Shown here: positions 7,631 to 16,283 of the stretch, piece after piece
How positions within the stretch are numbered: the first letter of the stretch is position 1
Layout: each line of letters starts with the position of its first letter
Source of the DNA: Actinomycetota bacterium
Lineage (GTDB): Bacteria; Actinomycetota; Acidimicrobiia; Acidimicrobiales; Ilumatobacteraceae
NCBI GenBank assembly: GCA_947454105.1
Contig: CANGIP010000015.1
Location: 1 to 45,606, forward strand
Length of the DNA stretch: 45,606 nucleotides
Direction of reading: 5' to 3'
The notes under the pieces: generated by a model
Databases searched by the model: none
What the model saw: the letters and a program-made list of their open reading frames with translations, nothing else
Told to the model about the DNA's origin: nothing
Position numbers and translations under genes: made by a program

Positions 7631-8812
7631 TCAATCGCGCGGATGCTGAATGAGGAACGACCAGATTGCGCGGCTCGCATCAAAGTCCATGTACGGCTCG
7701 CCAACCAGGGCCGCCGATCCAGCCATCGCGGCTTGGTGACCCATCCACGCGTGGCTCGCGCCAGCGACTGTCACCAACTCGATACGCGATCCCTCTTCGC
7801 AGCCCGACCACACGAGGTTCTTGACATCCTCGTTGGACGTCATCGTGCGCTCGCTCGGATCGGCGATGCAATCGAACTTCATCGACATCTCCCTCACCGC
7901 GTCCCGACCAGATCTGAACTCAACGCCCGAGACGCCGGTTCCACGACCACCGTCAATCGGATGATTGGTGTCGGCCAGGCCGTGAATGTGTAGGACCGAC
8001 ACCGGCTCCATCGGCCGGCAGTCATCGATCCCGATGCTGCCCGCCTGCACTCCGATCGCCACGATTCGATCCGATAATTCGCAGGCCAGTCGGTACGCCA
8101 TGATCGCCCCATTGGAGTGTCCCGCCGCGAACACACGGCTGGGGTCGATGTCAAACCGCGCCGTCAAGAGATCCAGCAGGAAGCGAACGTATGCCACGTC
8201 GTCGACGTTTCGATCAGCGGCCGGACCGCAGCAGTATCCGCCATTCCACGTCTGCAATCCGGGACGCTCGGGGATCGCGCGAATCCCGTCGGGGTACACC
8301 ACCAGGAAGCCGTTCGCTTCGGCGAGTTCGTCGAAACCGGAGTTCGCCGCGAACTGCTCCGATGAACCCAATCCGCCGTGAAGTGCCACGAGTAGCGGAA
8401 CGTTTTCGCTTCCCACCGCGACCCCCGTCGGAACGTAGAGCCGAAAATGGCGTCGTCGGCCGTCAGGTGTTGTCACCCATTCGTCGGTGACCGTTCCAAC
8501 AGCCGCCGTGGCCGGAAGTGCGTTGTCATACGGGTCGTATTCGGAGGACGGCACAGTCGTCGAAGTGGACGATGACGATGACGATGAGGTCGCCGAAAAG
8601 TCCGAAGGCGCGAGCGTTGTCGACGATGAGCCAATAGCAGCCGACGAATCATCACTCGGTCCAGCGGACGTCGAGCAGCTCGAGATGGCTCCGAGCAGAC
8701 ACAGCGACAGGGCAACGCGGAGCCGTGGTTTTCTAGCAATAGGAAATATCCGACCCGTCGGTGAGATTGCGTCAGTCTCGAAATCGGGAATGGTTGTATC
8801 ACGAACGCTCAT
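7631..8812 (-). CDS. Secreted LpqC-like esterase (PHB depolymerase/feruloyl-esterase family) with N-terminus from antisense ssrA
   Basis: A protein of 393 residues from the ATG at 8812. Residues 31-46 (LRVALSLCLLGAISSC) form a lipoprotein signal with the lipid cysteine at 46. A Ser/Thr-rich linker (about 47-90) follows, then an alpha/beta-hydrolase domain with LVALHGGLGSS, GYCCG, the nucleophile serine 233 in GHSNG, and a late GASHAW histidine. This resembles secreted LpqC/feruloyl-esterase or polyhydroxyalkanoate depolymerase enzymes; the substrate is unknown. Residues 1-30 are encoded by the antisense strand of a 94-bp ssrA copy (8722-8815) and precede the signal peptide, which is unusually long for a lipoprotein n-region. 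The gene is G+C-rich: 79 of 120 bases at 8221-8340, against 32 of 60 in the next gene at 9001-9060. This points to transfer. No in-frame start codon is visible between the ssrA-derived part and the hydrophobic segment. An upstream ATG at 8896 would overlap the next gene and is less likely. Confidence 0.8.
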   Translation of the reverse strand: MSVRDTTIPDFETDAISPTGRIFPIARKPRLRVALSLCLLGAISSCSTSAGPSDDSSAAIGSSSTTLAPSDFSATSSSSSSSTSTTVPSSEYDPYDNALPATAAVGTVTDEWVTTPDGRRRHFRLYVPTGVAVGSENVPLLVALHGGLGSSEQFAANSGFDELAEANGFLVVYPDGIRAIPERPGLQTWNGGYCCGPAADRNVDDVAYVRFLLDLLTARFDIDPSRVFAAGHSNGAIMAYRLACELSDRIVAIGVQAGSIGIDDCRPMEPVSVLHIHGLADTNHPIDGGRGTGVSGVEFRSGRDAVREMSMKFDCIADPSERTMTSNEDVKNLVWSGCEEGSRIELVTVAGASHAWMGHQAAMAGSAALVGEPYMDFDASRAIWSFLIQHPRD

Positions 8813-8815
8813 CGC
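8722..8815 (+). repeat. 94-bp direct repeat, displaced ssrA fragment
   Basis: A copy of 7438-7531 with two differences (8747 and 8795). It starts three bases before the esterase ATG (antisense sense) and ends at the first base of codon 31. The flanks are not tmRNA-like: the T-arm and 3' end are absent. Confidence 0.95.
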
Positions 8816-8826
8816 AACAGTCTGTC

Positions 8827-9462
8827 CTACACCAACCCGAGAGATAGGCCGGCAAGTGCCAGGTGATATGTCACCATGATGCCAACTGGTTGCCACGAGC
8901 GTTCTTTGACGAATCGATGTTCGGCAATCAGCGAATCAGACAACATGAAGAATGCTGCTCCAGCAATACCGATCGCAGTTCCGCCAGCAATTGCACTGAT
9001 AGCCATGGCGGCAATCACCATCATGTAAACGACCACGGGAGCAACTAGTTCTTTGTGGCCAGATGTTGAAATTGATTTCACGAAACGACGTGCTAAGAAA
9101 AGCGATGTCGGCACGACAATGACAAGACCTACTACGAGTCGAGTGGATGTCACATCTTGAGCCAACAAGCTGACGGCGAAGCAGATTTGCGCGATTGCAA
9201 ACGAGGCCAGACCAGGCACGAATGCATCACGAGGGAGCATGAGAAACACATCGCCTAACAAACAGAAGACCAGAGCAACAATTCGCCACGTGTGCGGAAG
9301 ACTTTCGGCGTTGGAAATTGCAATTGCTGCGGCGAGAAAACTAACGGTGGCAAGAGGTTTGCACACATACTCAAATGATTTCTTCGCAGCCTGAACCGCC
9401 CACCAGTCGCCTATTGAGAAAATTGATGCGACGACCAGGAAAACCACCACTGTGCTTGTCAT
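8827..9462 (-). CDS. YhhN-family membrane protein (lysoplasmalogenase-like)
   Basis: A protein of 211 residues that is almost all hydrophobic, with about eight membrane segments. Conserved YhhN/TMEM86 features include KPLAT early, FCLLGDVFLMLP in the middle and FFMLSDSLIAEHRF near the end; the polar GD and SDS residues are the family's likely active-site positions. Characterised members cleave the vinyl ether bond of lysoplasmalogens, but many bacterial relatives are untested. The stop is 15 bases before the esterase ATG on the same strand, so read-through into the esterase is possible. Confidence 0.82.
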   Translation of the reverse strand: MTSTVVVFLVVASIFSIGDWWAVQAAKKSFEYVCKPLATVSFLAAAIAISNAESLPHTWRIVALVFCLLGDVFLMLPRDAFVPGLASFAIAQICFAVSLLAQDVTSTRLVVGLVIVVPTSLFLARRFVKSISTSGHKELVAPVVVYMMVIAAMAISAIAGGTAIGIAGAAFFMLSDSLIAEHRFVKERSWQPVGIMVTYHLALAGLSLGLV

Positions 9463-9517
9463 AAGTTCATTGTTACCAGAGAACCAGGTAAGTACTCAGT
9501 TGGCGTATGGTGATCTC

Positions 9518-10006
9518 GTGAAATGTTCCGAGATCCCCATCGCTCATACACCGCCAGGCGGCTACGGCCCTTCGTTTCCACCGCTCATTCTTGGCAACTG
9601 CACCGAACCACTCGTTGACGGCGCACCCGACTTGCGTGGCATTTGGAAAGTTGTCACTGCAACGCGAGCCGACGAAACAGTGGCTCCCGATGATCGTCTG
9701 ATGTCGTACACCGAACGCATTGAACAGTGCGGAAATCGCATCGTTGATTGTGGTGGCGGAACTATTGCTGACGCGCTCGCTGACGGCACCGAAGAAAATG
9801 GTGTGCACGACGTCTCGGTCTTCGATTACACGACACCGATTCATGTGGTCGCCTCATACGAAGATGAGGTCTTCATCCTTCGACCAGTTGGTATGCCTGG
9901 AATTCAGGTGACACGCCGACTCGATGAACATGGCCACATGATTTGGACTCGGCCCGATATGGGCGGGGTCGTCGTCACTCTCGAACGAGTCAGCGAACCT
10001 CGTTAG
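9518..10006 (+). CDS. Hypothetical protein, about 162 residues
   Basis: A GTG start at 9518 is proposed (KCSEIPIAHTPPGG after the start) because the longer frame from 9452 overlaps the divergent yhhN start. I do not recognise the family. It contains LRGIWKVVTATR and ends in a beta-rich stretch (IHVVASYEDEVFILRPVG, then MGGVVVTLERV), which suggests a small beta-barrel or lipocalin-like fold. It has four cysteines, including CGNRIVDCGGG. No signal peptide is seen with this start. Confidence 0.6.
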   Translation: MKCSEIPIAHTPPGGYGPSFPPLILGNCTEPLVDGAPDLRGIWKVVTATRADETVAPDDRLMSYTERIEQCGNRIVDCGGGTIADALADGTEENGVHDVSVFDYTTPIHVVASYEDEVFILRPVGMPGIQVTRRLDEHGHMIWTRPDMGGVVVTLERVSEPR

Positions 10007-10058
10007 GCCACGACCAAACAACATCAGGCTGTATGTAACTTAGAAATACAAGGGGTGC

Positions 10059-10070
10059 TACAGTGCCGGA
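10059..10070 (+). promoter_or_regulatory. Candidate -10 element of a leaderless promoter
   Basis: TACAGT (10059-10064) lies six bases before the ATG at 10071, the spacing expected when transcription starts at the A of ATG. No ribosome site is visible. No convincing -35 was found. Confidence 0.35.
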
Positions 10071-10856
10071 ATGCATCTCCTTCGAAATTTCTCTCGCCCT
10101 CTCGCAATCGTCGCACTTGCCGTCACCCCAATCGTTGCGGTGTCTTGCGGAAGTAGTTCAAGTCGTTCAAGCGACGAAGAGTTTTGTGCCAAGTTGGCCG
10201 ACTTCAAAGCGTCCGATGACCTGAACACCGATGCCAGCTCTCCTGAGGCATTGAAAGCAATGCTTCCGCTCATAGACGATCTCGCCACGACCGCTCCGAA
10301 TGATGACCTGAAGAAAGCTTTAACAACCATGCGGCCGGTCATTGAAAAGATGTCCCAGATCGACGAGAACGATCCAGATGCATTTGGCACCGTGATGTCG
10401 ATGATGTTTGACCCCGAGGTCGCTGCAGCCGGCAAAACCATTGATGCTTACAGCACCGACGTCTGCAAAATGCCCCCGTCCACTGATTCATCTTCCATCG
10501 ATGATTCGGCAATGACCTTCCCACCTTCAACAGATGATCGAAGCATGTTCGATGAGGGAACAATTCTGGCCGACATGGGGTATGAAGACATCAACAATGC
10601 TGTTGCACCCCTGAAGTCGACCAACTTCCCGAATGGCTACATCATCTCAGCAGGCATCGAAGGTACCGCTGACGGCAGCAGCCTTGTCACGGTCGATTTC
10701 GCCGACACTGACACTGTTGATCCGATTGCCGTCTGTGAAGCAATTGATGCAGCGATTGCCGAGAAGACAGCTGACACCAATGTTTCAATCAAAGTTTCGG
10801 TTGATGGAAAAGAAGTCGGCGGTCGCCCAGTGGGCGGAACTTGTAGCGCAAAATAA
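10071..10856 (+). CDS. Putative lipoprotein of unknown function
   Basis: A protein of 261 residues. The signal peptide LAIVALAVTPIVAVSC ends in a lipobox with cysteine 26, followed by a Gly/Ser-rich spacer. The next part (EEFCAKLADFKASDD onwards) is helical and acidic. An acidic Ser/Asp stretch near residue 140 precedes a C-terminal domain from about residue 165 (ALKSTNFPNGYIISAG, then two conserved-looking beta segments). It is likely surface-anchored; the role is not recognised. It is convergent with the acyl-CoA synthetase gene. Confidence 0.75.
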   Translation: MHLLRNFSRPLAIVALAVTPIVAVSCGSSSSRSSDEEFCAKLADFKASDDLNTDASSPEALKAMLPLIDDLATTAPNDDLKKALTTMRPVIEKMSQIDENDPDAFGTVMSMMFDPEVAAAGKTIDAYSTDVCKMPPSTDSSSIDDSAMTFPPSTDDRSMFDEGTILADMGYEDINNAVAPLKSTNFPNGYIISAGIEGTADGSSLVTVDFADTDTVDPIAVCEAIDAAIAEKTADTNVSIKVSVDGKEVGGRPVGGTCSAK

Positions 10857-10871
10857 TCGCTACTCGTTACC

Positions 10872-12587
10872 TCACTCTCCGGTGAGTTCTTTCTTCAATT
10901 CACGCTTCAAGAATTTTCCACTTGCGTTACGCGGAATTGGTTCGTCACGGAACCAGATCTTCGTCGGAATCTTGTGCTTAGCAATGGTGCCCGACAAGAA
11001 ATCCTGAAGTTCTTTCTCGGTGAGTGAACGTCCAGGACGAAGCACAATCACGGCCGCAACTTCTTCGCCGAGTCGCTCTTCGGGAATACCGAAGACACAA
11101 GCTTCAGCAATGGCATCGTGGTTATAAATCGCAGTTTCAACTTCGCTGCAATATACATTTTCACCGCCGCGAATCACCATGTCTTTGGCGCGGTCGACAA
11201 TGTAGACAAATCCGTCTTCATCAATTCGGGCAATGTCACCCGTGTTCAACCAGCCATCGCGAATACTGTCAGCAGTTGCTTCTTCACGATTGAGGTAGCC
11301 CTTAATCACGACAGAACCGCGCACGCACAACACGCCAACGGTGTTGGGTCCGGCTGGCAAATCATTGCCGTCTTCATCAACCAATTTGCCTTCAAGCGTT
11401 GGAACTAATGGTCCACACGACTCTGGTTTAGCAATGAACCAACGAGCAGAGTTCGCGGTAATGATTCCGTGTGTTTCGGTCATGCCATAACCAGTTGACG
11501 GCTGGCCACCCTTCAGCGCTCCGGCAATTTTGTGCACGAGGTCGGGCTGTAATGCAGCTCCACCTCCGCCCATTCCTTGCACTGAAGACGTGTCACGCTT
11601 TTCCCAATCGGGATGCAACAACATTTCACGACTCATCGTCGGGACTCCAGAGAAGCTCGTCACCTTTTCGCGTTCAATGAGTTCGAGGGCACGGCCTGGA
11701 TCCCACTTGTACATCAAAACAACTTTGGCACCACTTGCAGTTGCCGCGTGCAAAATGCAGTTACATGCCGTCACATGGAACAACGGAGTCGGTGCCATAA
11801 AGCAAGGAGCAAGTGCTGGCTTGGGTTCGCTGGTCGGTGCTGGAACATCACCAGCAGCAATTGCTTTTTGCTCGGCCATCGCCGCTGCCATATTCATGGC
11901 TACCAAGTTCAAGATGTTGGCGACCGACCCACGATGCGTCAACTGCGCACCCTTCGGGAAACCAGTGGTACCCGATGTATAGAAAATCGTCGCGTCATCG
12001 TCGGGATCAAATTCGATGTTCGGCAAAACGCCGGGGTCGGCAGTTGCCATGACGTCGGTCCAGCGCGCGCCACCTGCAGGCAGCGCACGATCGGTGCGCA
12101 CCGAAATGACATGCATCTTTGGCGTGTTCGCAATTTGACTCAAGCGCTCTAAACGCTCATCGTCAACAATCAAGACGCCAGGCTGGCTGTCGTTAAGCGC
12201 GTACTCCATTTCTGAAGGTGTCCACCAGGCGTTCATTCCAACAGCTGCTGCGCCAAGCGACACCGTCGCCCAGTAACCCACGACCCATTCGGGATAGTTG
12301 CGCATTGACAACGCAACACGACTGTGACGACCAATTCCTTGACTCACCAAGTACTGGGCCAGTTTGCGAACCTGTGCATGAATTTCGGCGTAGGTGTAAC
12401 GCTCGTCCTCGTAGACCAAGTAGTCCTTGTCGCCATGAACCGCTGTTGCTTCCCACATCACCCGCATATTGGGCGGAGCGGTGGTGTACACCTTCACGGG
12501 AATCCCCCGTACTTCGGCAATTGAGGTCGCCAAAGGCGATCCGGGGGCATCAAGTTCGGCACGGGCGGCTAGGTAATGGTGAATCAC
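10872..12587 (-). CDS. Acyl-CoA synthetase (FadD-like AMP-binding enzyme)
   Basis: A protein of 571 residues starting with GTG at 12587. The AMP/ATP loop YTSGTTGFPKG is at residues 203-213. GYGMTETHG follows in the middle, then GWLNTGDIARIDEDGF and DRAKDMVIRGGENVY. The C-terminal NASGKFLKREL contains the catalytic lysine. The order is that of class I adenylate-forming acyl-CoA ligases, which activate a fatty or aryl acid to its CoA thioester. The substrate cannot be told from sequence. It is divergent from the 2-oxoglutarate oxygenase gene, and the other acyl-CoA genes in the window suggest a lipid or aliphatic acid substrate. Confidence 0.9.
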   Translation of the reverse strand: MIHHYLAARAELDAPGSPLATSIAEVRGIPVKVYTTAPPNMRVMWEATAVHGDKDYLVYEDERYTYAEIHAQVRKLAQYLVSQGIGRHSRVALSMRNYPEWVVGYWATVSLGAAAVGMNAWWTPSEMEYALNDSQPGVLIVDDERLERLSQIANTPKMHVISVRTDRALPAGGARWTDVMATADPGVLPNIEFDPDDDATIFYTSGTTGFPKGAQLTHRGSVANILNLVAMNMAAAMAEQKAIAAGDVPAPTSEPKPALAPCFMAPTPLFHVTACNCILHAATASGAKVVLMYKWDPGRALELIEREKVTSFSGVPTMSREMLLHPDWEKRDTSSVQGMGGGGAALQPDLVHKIAGALKGGQPSTGYGMTETHGIITANSARWFIAKPESCGPLVPTLEGKLVDEDGNDLPAGPNTVGVLCVRGSVVIKGYLNREEATADSIRDGWLNTGDIARIDEDGFVYIVDRAKDMVIRGGENVYCSEVETAIYNHDAIAEACVFGIPEERLGEEVAAVIVLRPGRSLTEKELQDFLSGTIAKHKIPTKIWFRDEPIPRNASGKFLKRELKKELTGE

Positions 12588-12657
12588 GCTCCCATCATTA
12601 CCGATGATGGGTGGGGTTTGCTATCCGCAGTCACCCATTTCCCTACACCATCTATTT

Positions 12658-13620
12658 ATGACAACATGGCGTGTGCTTTCTGTGCCGATCGTCGATATTT
12701 CTCGCCCAACCGCAACCTCCCTTGATGCCCTTGACGCTGCCTGTCGAGATCACGGATTCTTCTTACTGAGTGGCCACGGGCTCGATGACCTCATCAACCG
12801 CACTTGGCAGCAAACTGCTCGGTTTTTTGACTCTGATCGCTCAATCAAAAACGAGATCACCCGCGATATCGATAATCCCATGGGCTACTACGACCGTGAA
12901 CTCACCAAACGCAAGCGCGACAACAAAGAAGTATTCGACTTCCTTGATCCGACGATCGAACAAATTGATGCTCGTAATCGCTGGCCCCGTGACTTGCCCG
13001 GTTTTCGCGACACGCTGCTTGAGGCATACGACGAATTCAGCAAGCTCGCCGATCGCACCCTCTCTCTCATTCATCAAGCACTCCAACTATCCGAAGGCTC
13101 GCAACAAGAAATGATGGGCAGTCGCTACGGAAGCATGATGCGGCTCAACCATTATCCAGTGGGCGATCCTGTGCCCGAATCTGAGCGTGAAGGCCTCCCC
13201 GATCTCGGCCCAACCGCCCTCGGTTATCACACCGATCCCGGCACCATCACTTTGTTGTTACAAGACAACGTTGGCGGACTACAAACAGAATCGCTCGACA
13301 GCGGTTGGATCGATGTTCCACCGACTGATGGAACAATTGTGATCAATCTCGGCGATTGCATGCAGGCTTGGACCAACGATCGATATCGCGCCGCAGTTCA
13401 TCGCGTGGTGCCCATGACTCAGCAACGCCGCTTCAGCATTCCGTACTTCCAAAATCCGGCCCGCGATTCGACCATCAAGCCGATCCCCGAACTTTGTGCC
13501 GATGGTGCGCGTTACCGAGAATTCTCGTGGAAAGAGTTCATGGCCGCTCGGGCGTACGACAACTTCACCGATCTCGGAACCGAAGACACTCAAGTGACCG
13601 ACTTTCGAGTCAACGCGTAA
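12658..13620 (+). CDS. 2-oxoglutarate/Fe(II) oxygenase, isopenicillin N synthase family
   Basis: A protein of 320 residues from the ATG at 12658 (TWRVLSVPIVDISRP next). An in-frame ATG at 12604 would add 18 residues not matching the family. The N-terminal DIOX_N part contains ACRDHGFFLLSGHGL. The iron ligands are His and Asp in GYHTDPGTITLLLQD and His in AAVHRVV. The 2-oxoglutarate arginine and serine are in RRFSIPYF. Such enzymes hydroxylate or desaturate small molecules; the substrate is unknown. It is followed by a MaoC-like gene 21 bases downstream, so the two may be co-transcribed. Confidence 0.88.
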   Translation: MTTWRVLSVPIVDISRPTATSLDALDAACRDHGFFLLSGHGLDDLINRTWQQTARFFDSDRSIKNEITRDIDNPMGYYDRELTKRKRDNKEVFDFLDPTIEQIDARNRWPRDLPGFRDTLLEAYDEFSKLADRTLSLIHQALQLSEGSQQEMMGSRYGSMMRLNHYPVGDPVPESEREGLPDLGPTALGYHTDPGTITLLLQDNVGGLQTESLDSGWIDVPPTDGTIVINLGDCMQAWTNDRYRAAVHRVVPMTQQRRFSIPYFQNPARDSTIKPIPELCADGARYREFSWKEFMAARAYDNFTDLGTEDTQVTDFRVNA

Positions 13621-13641
13621 ACAACAAATGATTTTGTTGTG

Positions 13642-14361
13642 ATGACGCAACCAATCACTTGGCAAATCAATGCATCTAATCTTCCTGAGCACGCCCGTAA
13701 TCCAATACATACTGACGCAGGCGCTCAAGCTGCCGGATTTCCACGAGCACTCGTCGCCGGGGTAACAACCTACGCGTATTTGACTCATCCCCTGATCGTT
13801 GCCTGGGGCCAAGACTGGTTGCACAACGGCGGAGGCGAATTGAGATTTCGTCGCCCAGTTTTTGACGGTGATGTCTTGCGATGTGTGCCGACCAATGTTG
13901 ACGAAGTCACAACCGTTAATGCGATCACTGATGAACCCGATCAACCTCGCGCTCAGTTTGTTGCAGTTAAAGACACTGGCCCAATTACACCGATGCGCCC
14001 AGGTGAAGTATTGCCAGAACTTCAGATACCGCTTCTCGGAGAATGGGGGTCTGATTATGGCCTTCGCGCTGGTGACGATCTTGAATTCTGTTTGGCGAAC
14101 AATTACGTACATCCAGCGGTGTGGCCAGCGCTTGCCAACAACGCTGTTCATCAATTCGTTGCTCGGGGAAGTTGGATTCACACCCGCAGCATCATTCGCC
14201 ACCACGGAATTGCCCACGGTGGAGCGATTGCAACCGTCAAATCAACAGTGATTCAACGTTTTCAATCACATGGCGAGCGGGCCGTTCTTGATGTACACAT
14301 CGAAATTGACGGATGCATCGTTGCGACCCTTGAGCATGAAGCAATCGTTGCACTTCCTTGA
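13642..14361 (+). CDS. MaoC-like hot-dog protein
   Basis: A protein of 239 residues. The ATG at 13642 is preceded in frame by a GTG. HARNPIHTDAGAQAAGF carries the Asp/His hydratase-type motif of MaoC-like dehydratases. A second hot-dog-like half includes HHGIAHGGAIATVKSTV. MaoC proteins hydrate or dehydrate enoyl-CoA thioesters. The second half lacks an obvious catalytic motif, as in two-domain hydratases. Its partner gene upstream is a 2-oxoglutarate oxygenase; the reaction they might share is not known. Confidence 0.72.
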   Translation: MTQPITWQINASNLPEHARNPIHTDAGAQAAGFPRALVAGVTTYAYLTHPLIVAWGQDWLHNGGGELRFRRPVFDGDVLRCVPTNVDEVTTVNAITDEPDQPRAQFVAVKDTGPITPMRPGEVLPELQIPLLGEWGSDYGLRAGDDLEFCLANNYVHPAVWPALANNAVHQFVARGSWIHTRSIIRHHGIAHGGAIATVKSTVIQRFQSHGERAVLDVHIEIDGCIVATLEHEAIVALP

Positions 14362-14392
14362 TTTTTTCGATCACTCTTCATCAATGGTGTGC

Positions 14393-15280
14393 TCACTCCA
14401 CCGTTAGTGGAATAAACATCGCGTTGATCGGTTCGCTGTCTTTGGGCGAATATTCAAAAACCTTCAACACAACATCACCGATCACACTTGCCGGCAAAGT
14501 CTCAATCACGTGATCAAAAGTTCCCCAGGTGCCTGTCCCCGATGAAGCCATCGTGTATCCCTCAAAAATCACAGTGCCATCAGTGGAGATAACTTGATAA
14601 TTGATCCCCGCCTCATAGGTATTTGACATTCCCTTTATGCGAATATCGTGACTCACAATCTGGTGCGGCACCGGCGAGTCAACGAGAATAAGCGGAGAAA
14701 AATCAGCGAAGTCTGATCGCCCGATATCAGAGACATCAATTCCCTCACCGCCGATTTGTTCTACCGATACACCATCGATGCGGATCGTGACTCGCTCGAC
14801 TTCTGAAAATGAAGTGGCGGTGTAAACAACTTCTGCAATGCGCCCCATCATTGACAAGCTTCCGCCGCCAGTGGTGAACTCATGTGAGAGATCGATCGTT
14901 GCCGTTGATCCAGATATTTCTGCACTCAACAATTGTGTTCCCTTTGGAATGAATGAAGTCACTCCGTCCTGATTTTCAATGTCAGTTGGCCCCAGCAACA
15001 AACTATGAAGGGCTTCTTCAATATTCGGTGTTTCGACGAGACGGCCGACGACAGACATCAACTCGTTCTTGGTGAAGTACACACCAATAGTCTTTTGTGT
15101 TGACACTGCGATTGATGTAGTTGACGAAGTGATAGTTGAACTTGGAACAACATCAGATGTGTCAGTAACTGGCAAGGTTTCGACTGAGGTTGAAGCCGAA
15201 CTATTGGTTTGAGATCCGCAACTGGAAAGCGCCGAACTCAACACAAGACTAAACACCAAAACCAATCGCGACGGCTTCAT
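14393..15280 (-). CDS. Lipoprotein with GerMN and Gmad2 domains
   Basis: A protein of 295 residues from the ATG at 15280 with GCGAGGT before it. The longer frame from 15346 adds a segment ahead of the signal peptide and is rejected. The signal LVLVFSLVLSSALSSC ends in a lipobox (cysteine about 21). A GerMN domain (about 70-185) includes IGVYFTKNELMSVV and GTQLLSAEISGSTATIDLS. A C-terminal Gmad2 immunoglobulin-like domain (about 195-295) includes ILVDSPVPHQIVSHDIRIKG and TGTWGTFDHVIETLP. In actinobacteria this pairing is found in cell-envelope lipoproteins; the role is probably in the envelope rather than germination. Confidence 0.86.
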   Translation of the reverse strand: MKPSRLVLVFSLVLSSALSSCGSQTNSSASTSVETLPVTDTSDVVPSSTITSSTTSIAVSTQKTIGVYFTKNELMSVVGRLVETPNIEEALHSLLLGPTDIENQDGVTSFIPKGTQLLSAEISGSTATIDLSHEFTTGGGSLSMMGRIAEVVYTATSFSEVERVTIRIDGVSVEQIGGEGIDVSDIGRSDFADFSPLILVDSPVPHQIVSHDIRIKGMSNTYEAGINYQVISTDGTVIFEGYTMASSGTGTWGTFDHVIETLPASVIGDVVLKVFEYSPKDSEPINAMFIPLTVE

Positions 15281-15398
15281 ACCTCGCAAGAATACGACTT
15301 TCCTACCAAAAATTACTGGGACAAAAGTCCGCAATTTCTGAAACATCGGCCGTTTGAGGTAACTGATGATTGCGATCGTTGTGCACTAGTTTGTGCAT

Positions 15399-16268
15399 AT
15401 GACATCCGCAAAAGTTTCACCGGAAATCACTCTTGAATACGAAGTCCATGGAGAAGGTGACCCATTACTTCTCGTGATGGGTCTCGGCGGACAACTCGTT
15501 GCCTGGCCAAGCTCATTCATTGCTGGTCTTGTCGATCGAGGTTTCAAAGTCATCACTTTTGACAATCGAGACATTGGCTTGTCCACCAAAATTGACGCTG
15601 CTCCTCCGACCAAAATGCAGTCGGCGATGTTCACTATTTCTCGTCGATTTGCGAAGTCGGCGTACTTGTTGAGCGATATGGCCAAAGACGCGGTGGGTCT
15701 TCTTGATGCACTCAATATTGAACGTGCCCATGTCGTTGGGATGTCGATGGGAGGAATGATTGCTCAGACGCTGGCGATTGAACACCCAAGTCGGGTGCGT
15801 TCGTTGACATCAATCATGTCAACCACTGGCAATCCTCGCGTTGGTCGACCGAAGACGACGGTCGCGTTGCGTGCTGCGAAGTTGACCGGTGGCAGTAAAG
15901 AAACCTTTGCCGATCGTCAGGCTGCACTCTTCAAGTTGTTCTCTGGTTCGCTCTACGACGAACTAGAAATACGCGAAGTCGCAAAGCTTTCGCTTGAGCG
16001 TGACTTCACTCCAGACGGAACCGCTCGTCAGATGGCCGCGATTATGGCGAGCCCCGACCGCACGCCGCAGTTAAAGAAACTCAATGTGCCAACGCTCGTT
16101 GTTCACGGACTTGAAGATGGACTCGTGCAACCCTCTGGTGGCTATGCAACGACCAAGGCAATTCCAGGCGCACGACTCTTGGCATTCCCCGATATGGGAC
16201 ACAACTTGCCCCAAGCGCGCATTCCAGAAATTTTGGATGAGATCAAACGCAATACGTTGCGCTCATAA
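15399..16268 (+). CDS. Alpha/beta hydrolase
   Basis: A protein of 289 residues. The ATG at 15399 is two codons after an in-frame GTG. Motifs are VMGLGGQLVAWP (oxyanion region), FDNRDIGLS, the nucleophile serine in GMSMGGM, an aspartate near GLEDGLVQP and a histidine in MGHNLP. It resembles the aclacinomycin methylesterase/carboxylesterase branch common in actinobacteria. The substrate is unknown. Confidence 0.85.
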   Translation: MTSAKVSPEITLEYEVHGEGDPLLLVMGLGGQLVAWPSSFIAGLVDRGFKVITFDNRDIGLSTKIDAAPPTKMQSAMFTISRRFAKSAYLLSDMAKDAVGLLDALNIERAHVVGMSMGGMIAQTLAIEHPSRVRSLTSIMSTTGNPRVGRPKTTVALRAAKLTGGSKETFADRQAALFKLFSGSLYDELEIREVAKLSLERDFTPDGTARQMAAIMASPDRTPQLKKLNVPTLVVHGLEDGLVQPSGGYATTKAIPGARLLAFPDMGHNLPQARIPEILDEIKRNTLRS

Positions 16269-16283
16269 ATCTTCAACTCGCCA

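Noticed and set aside
8813-8896. Longer start for the esterase
   Set aside because: It would overlap the end of the YhhN-family gene and adds 28 residues unlike a signal peptide; the ATG at 8812 is simpler, though not proven.
13279-14217. A 312-codon minus-strand frame
   Set aside because: It is opposite the 2-oxoglutarate oxygenase and MaoC-like genes, which have clear motifs; the translation has no recognisable features.
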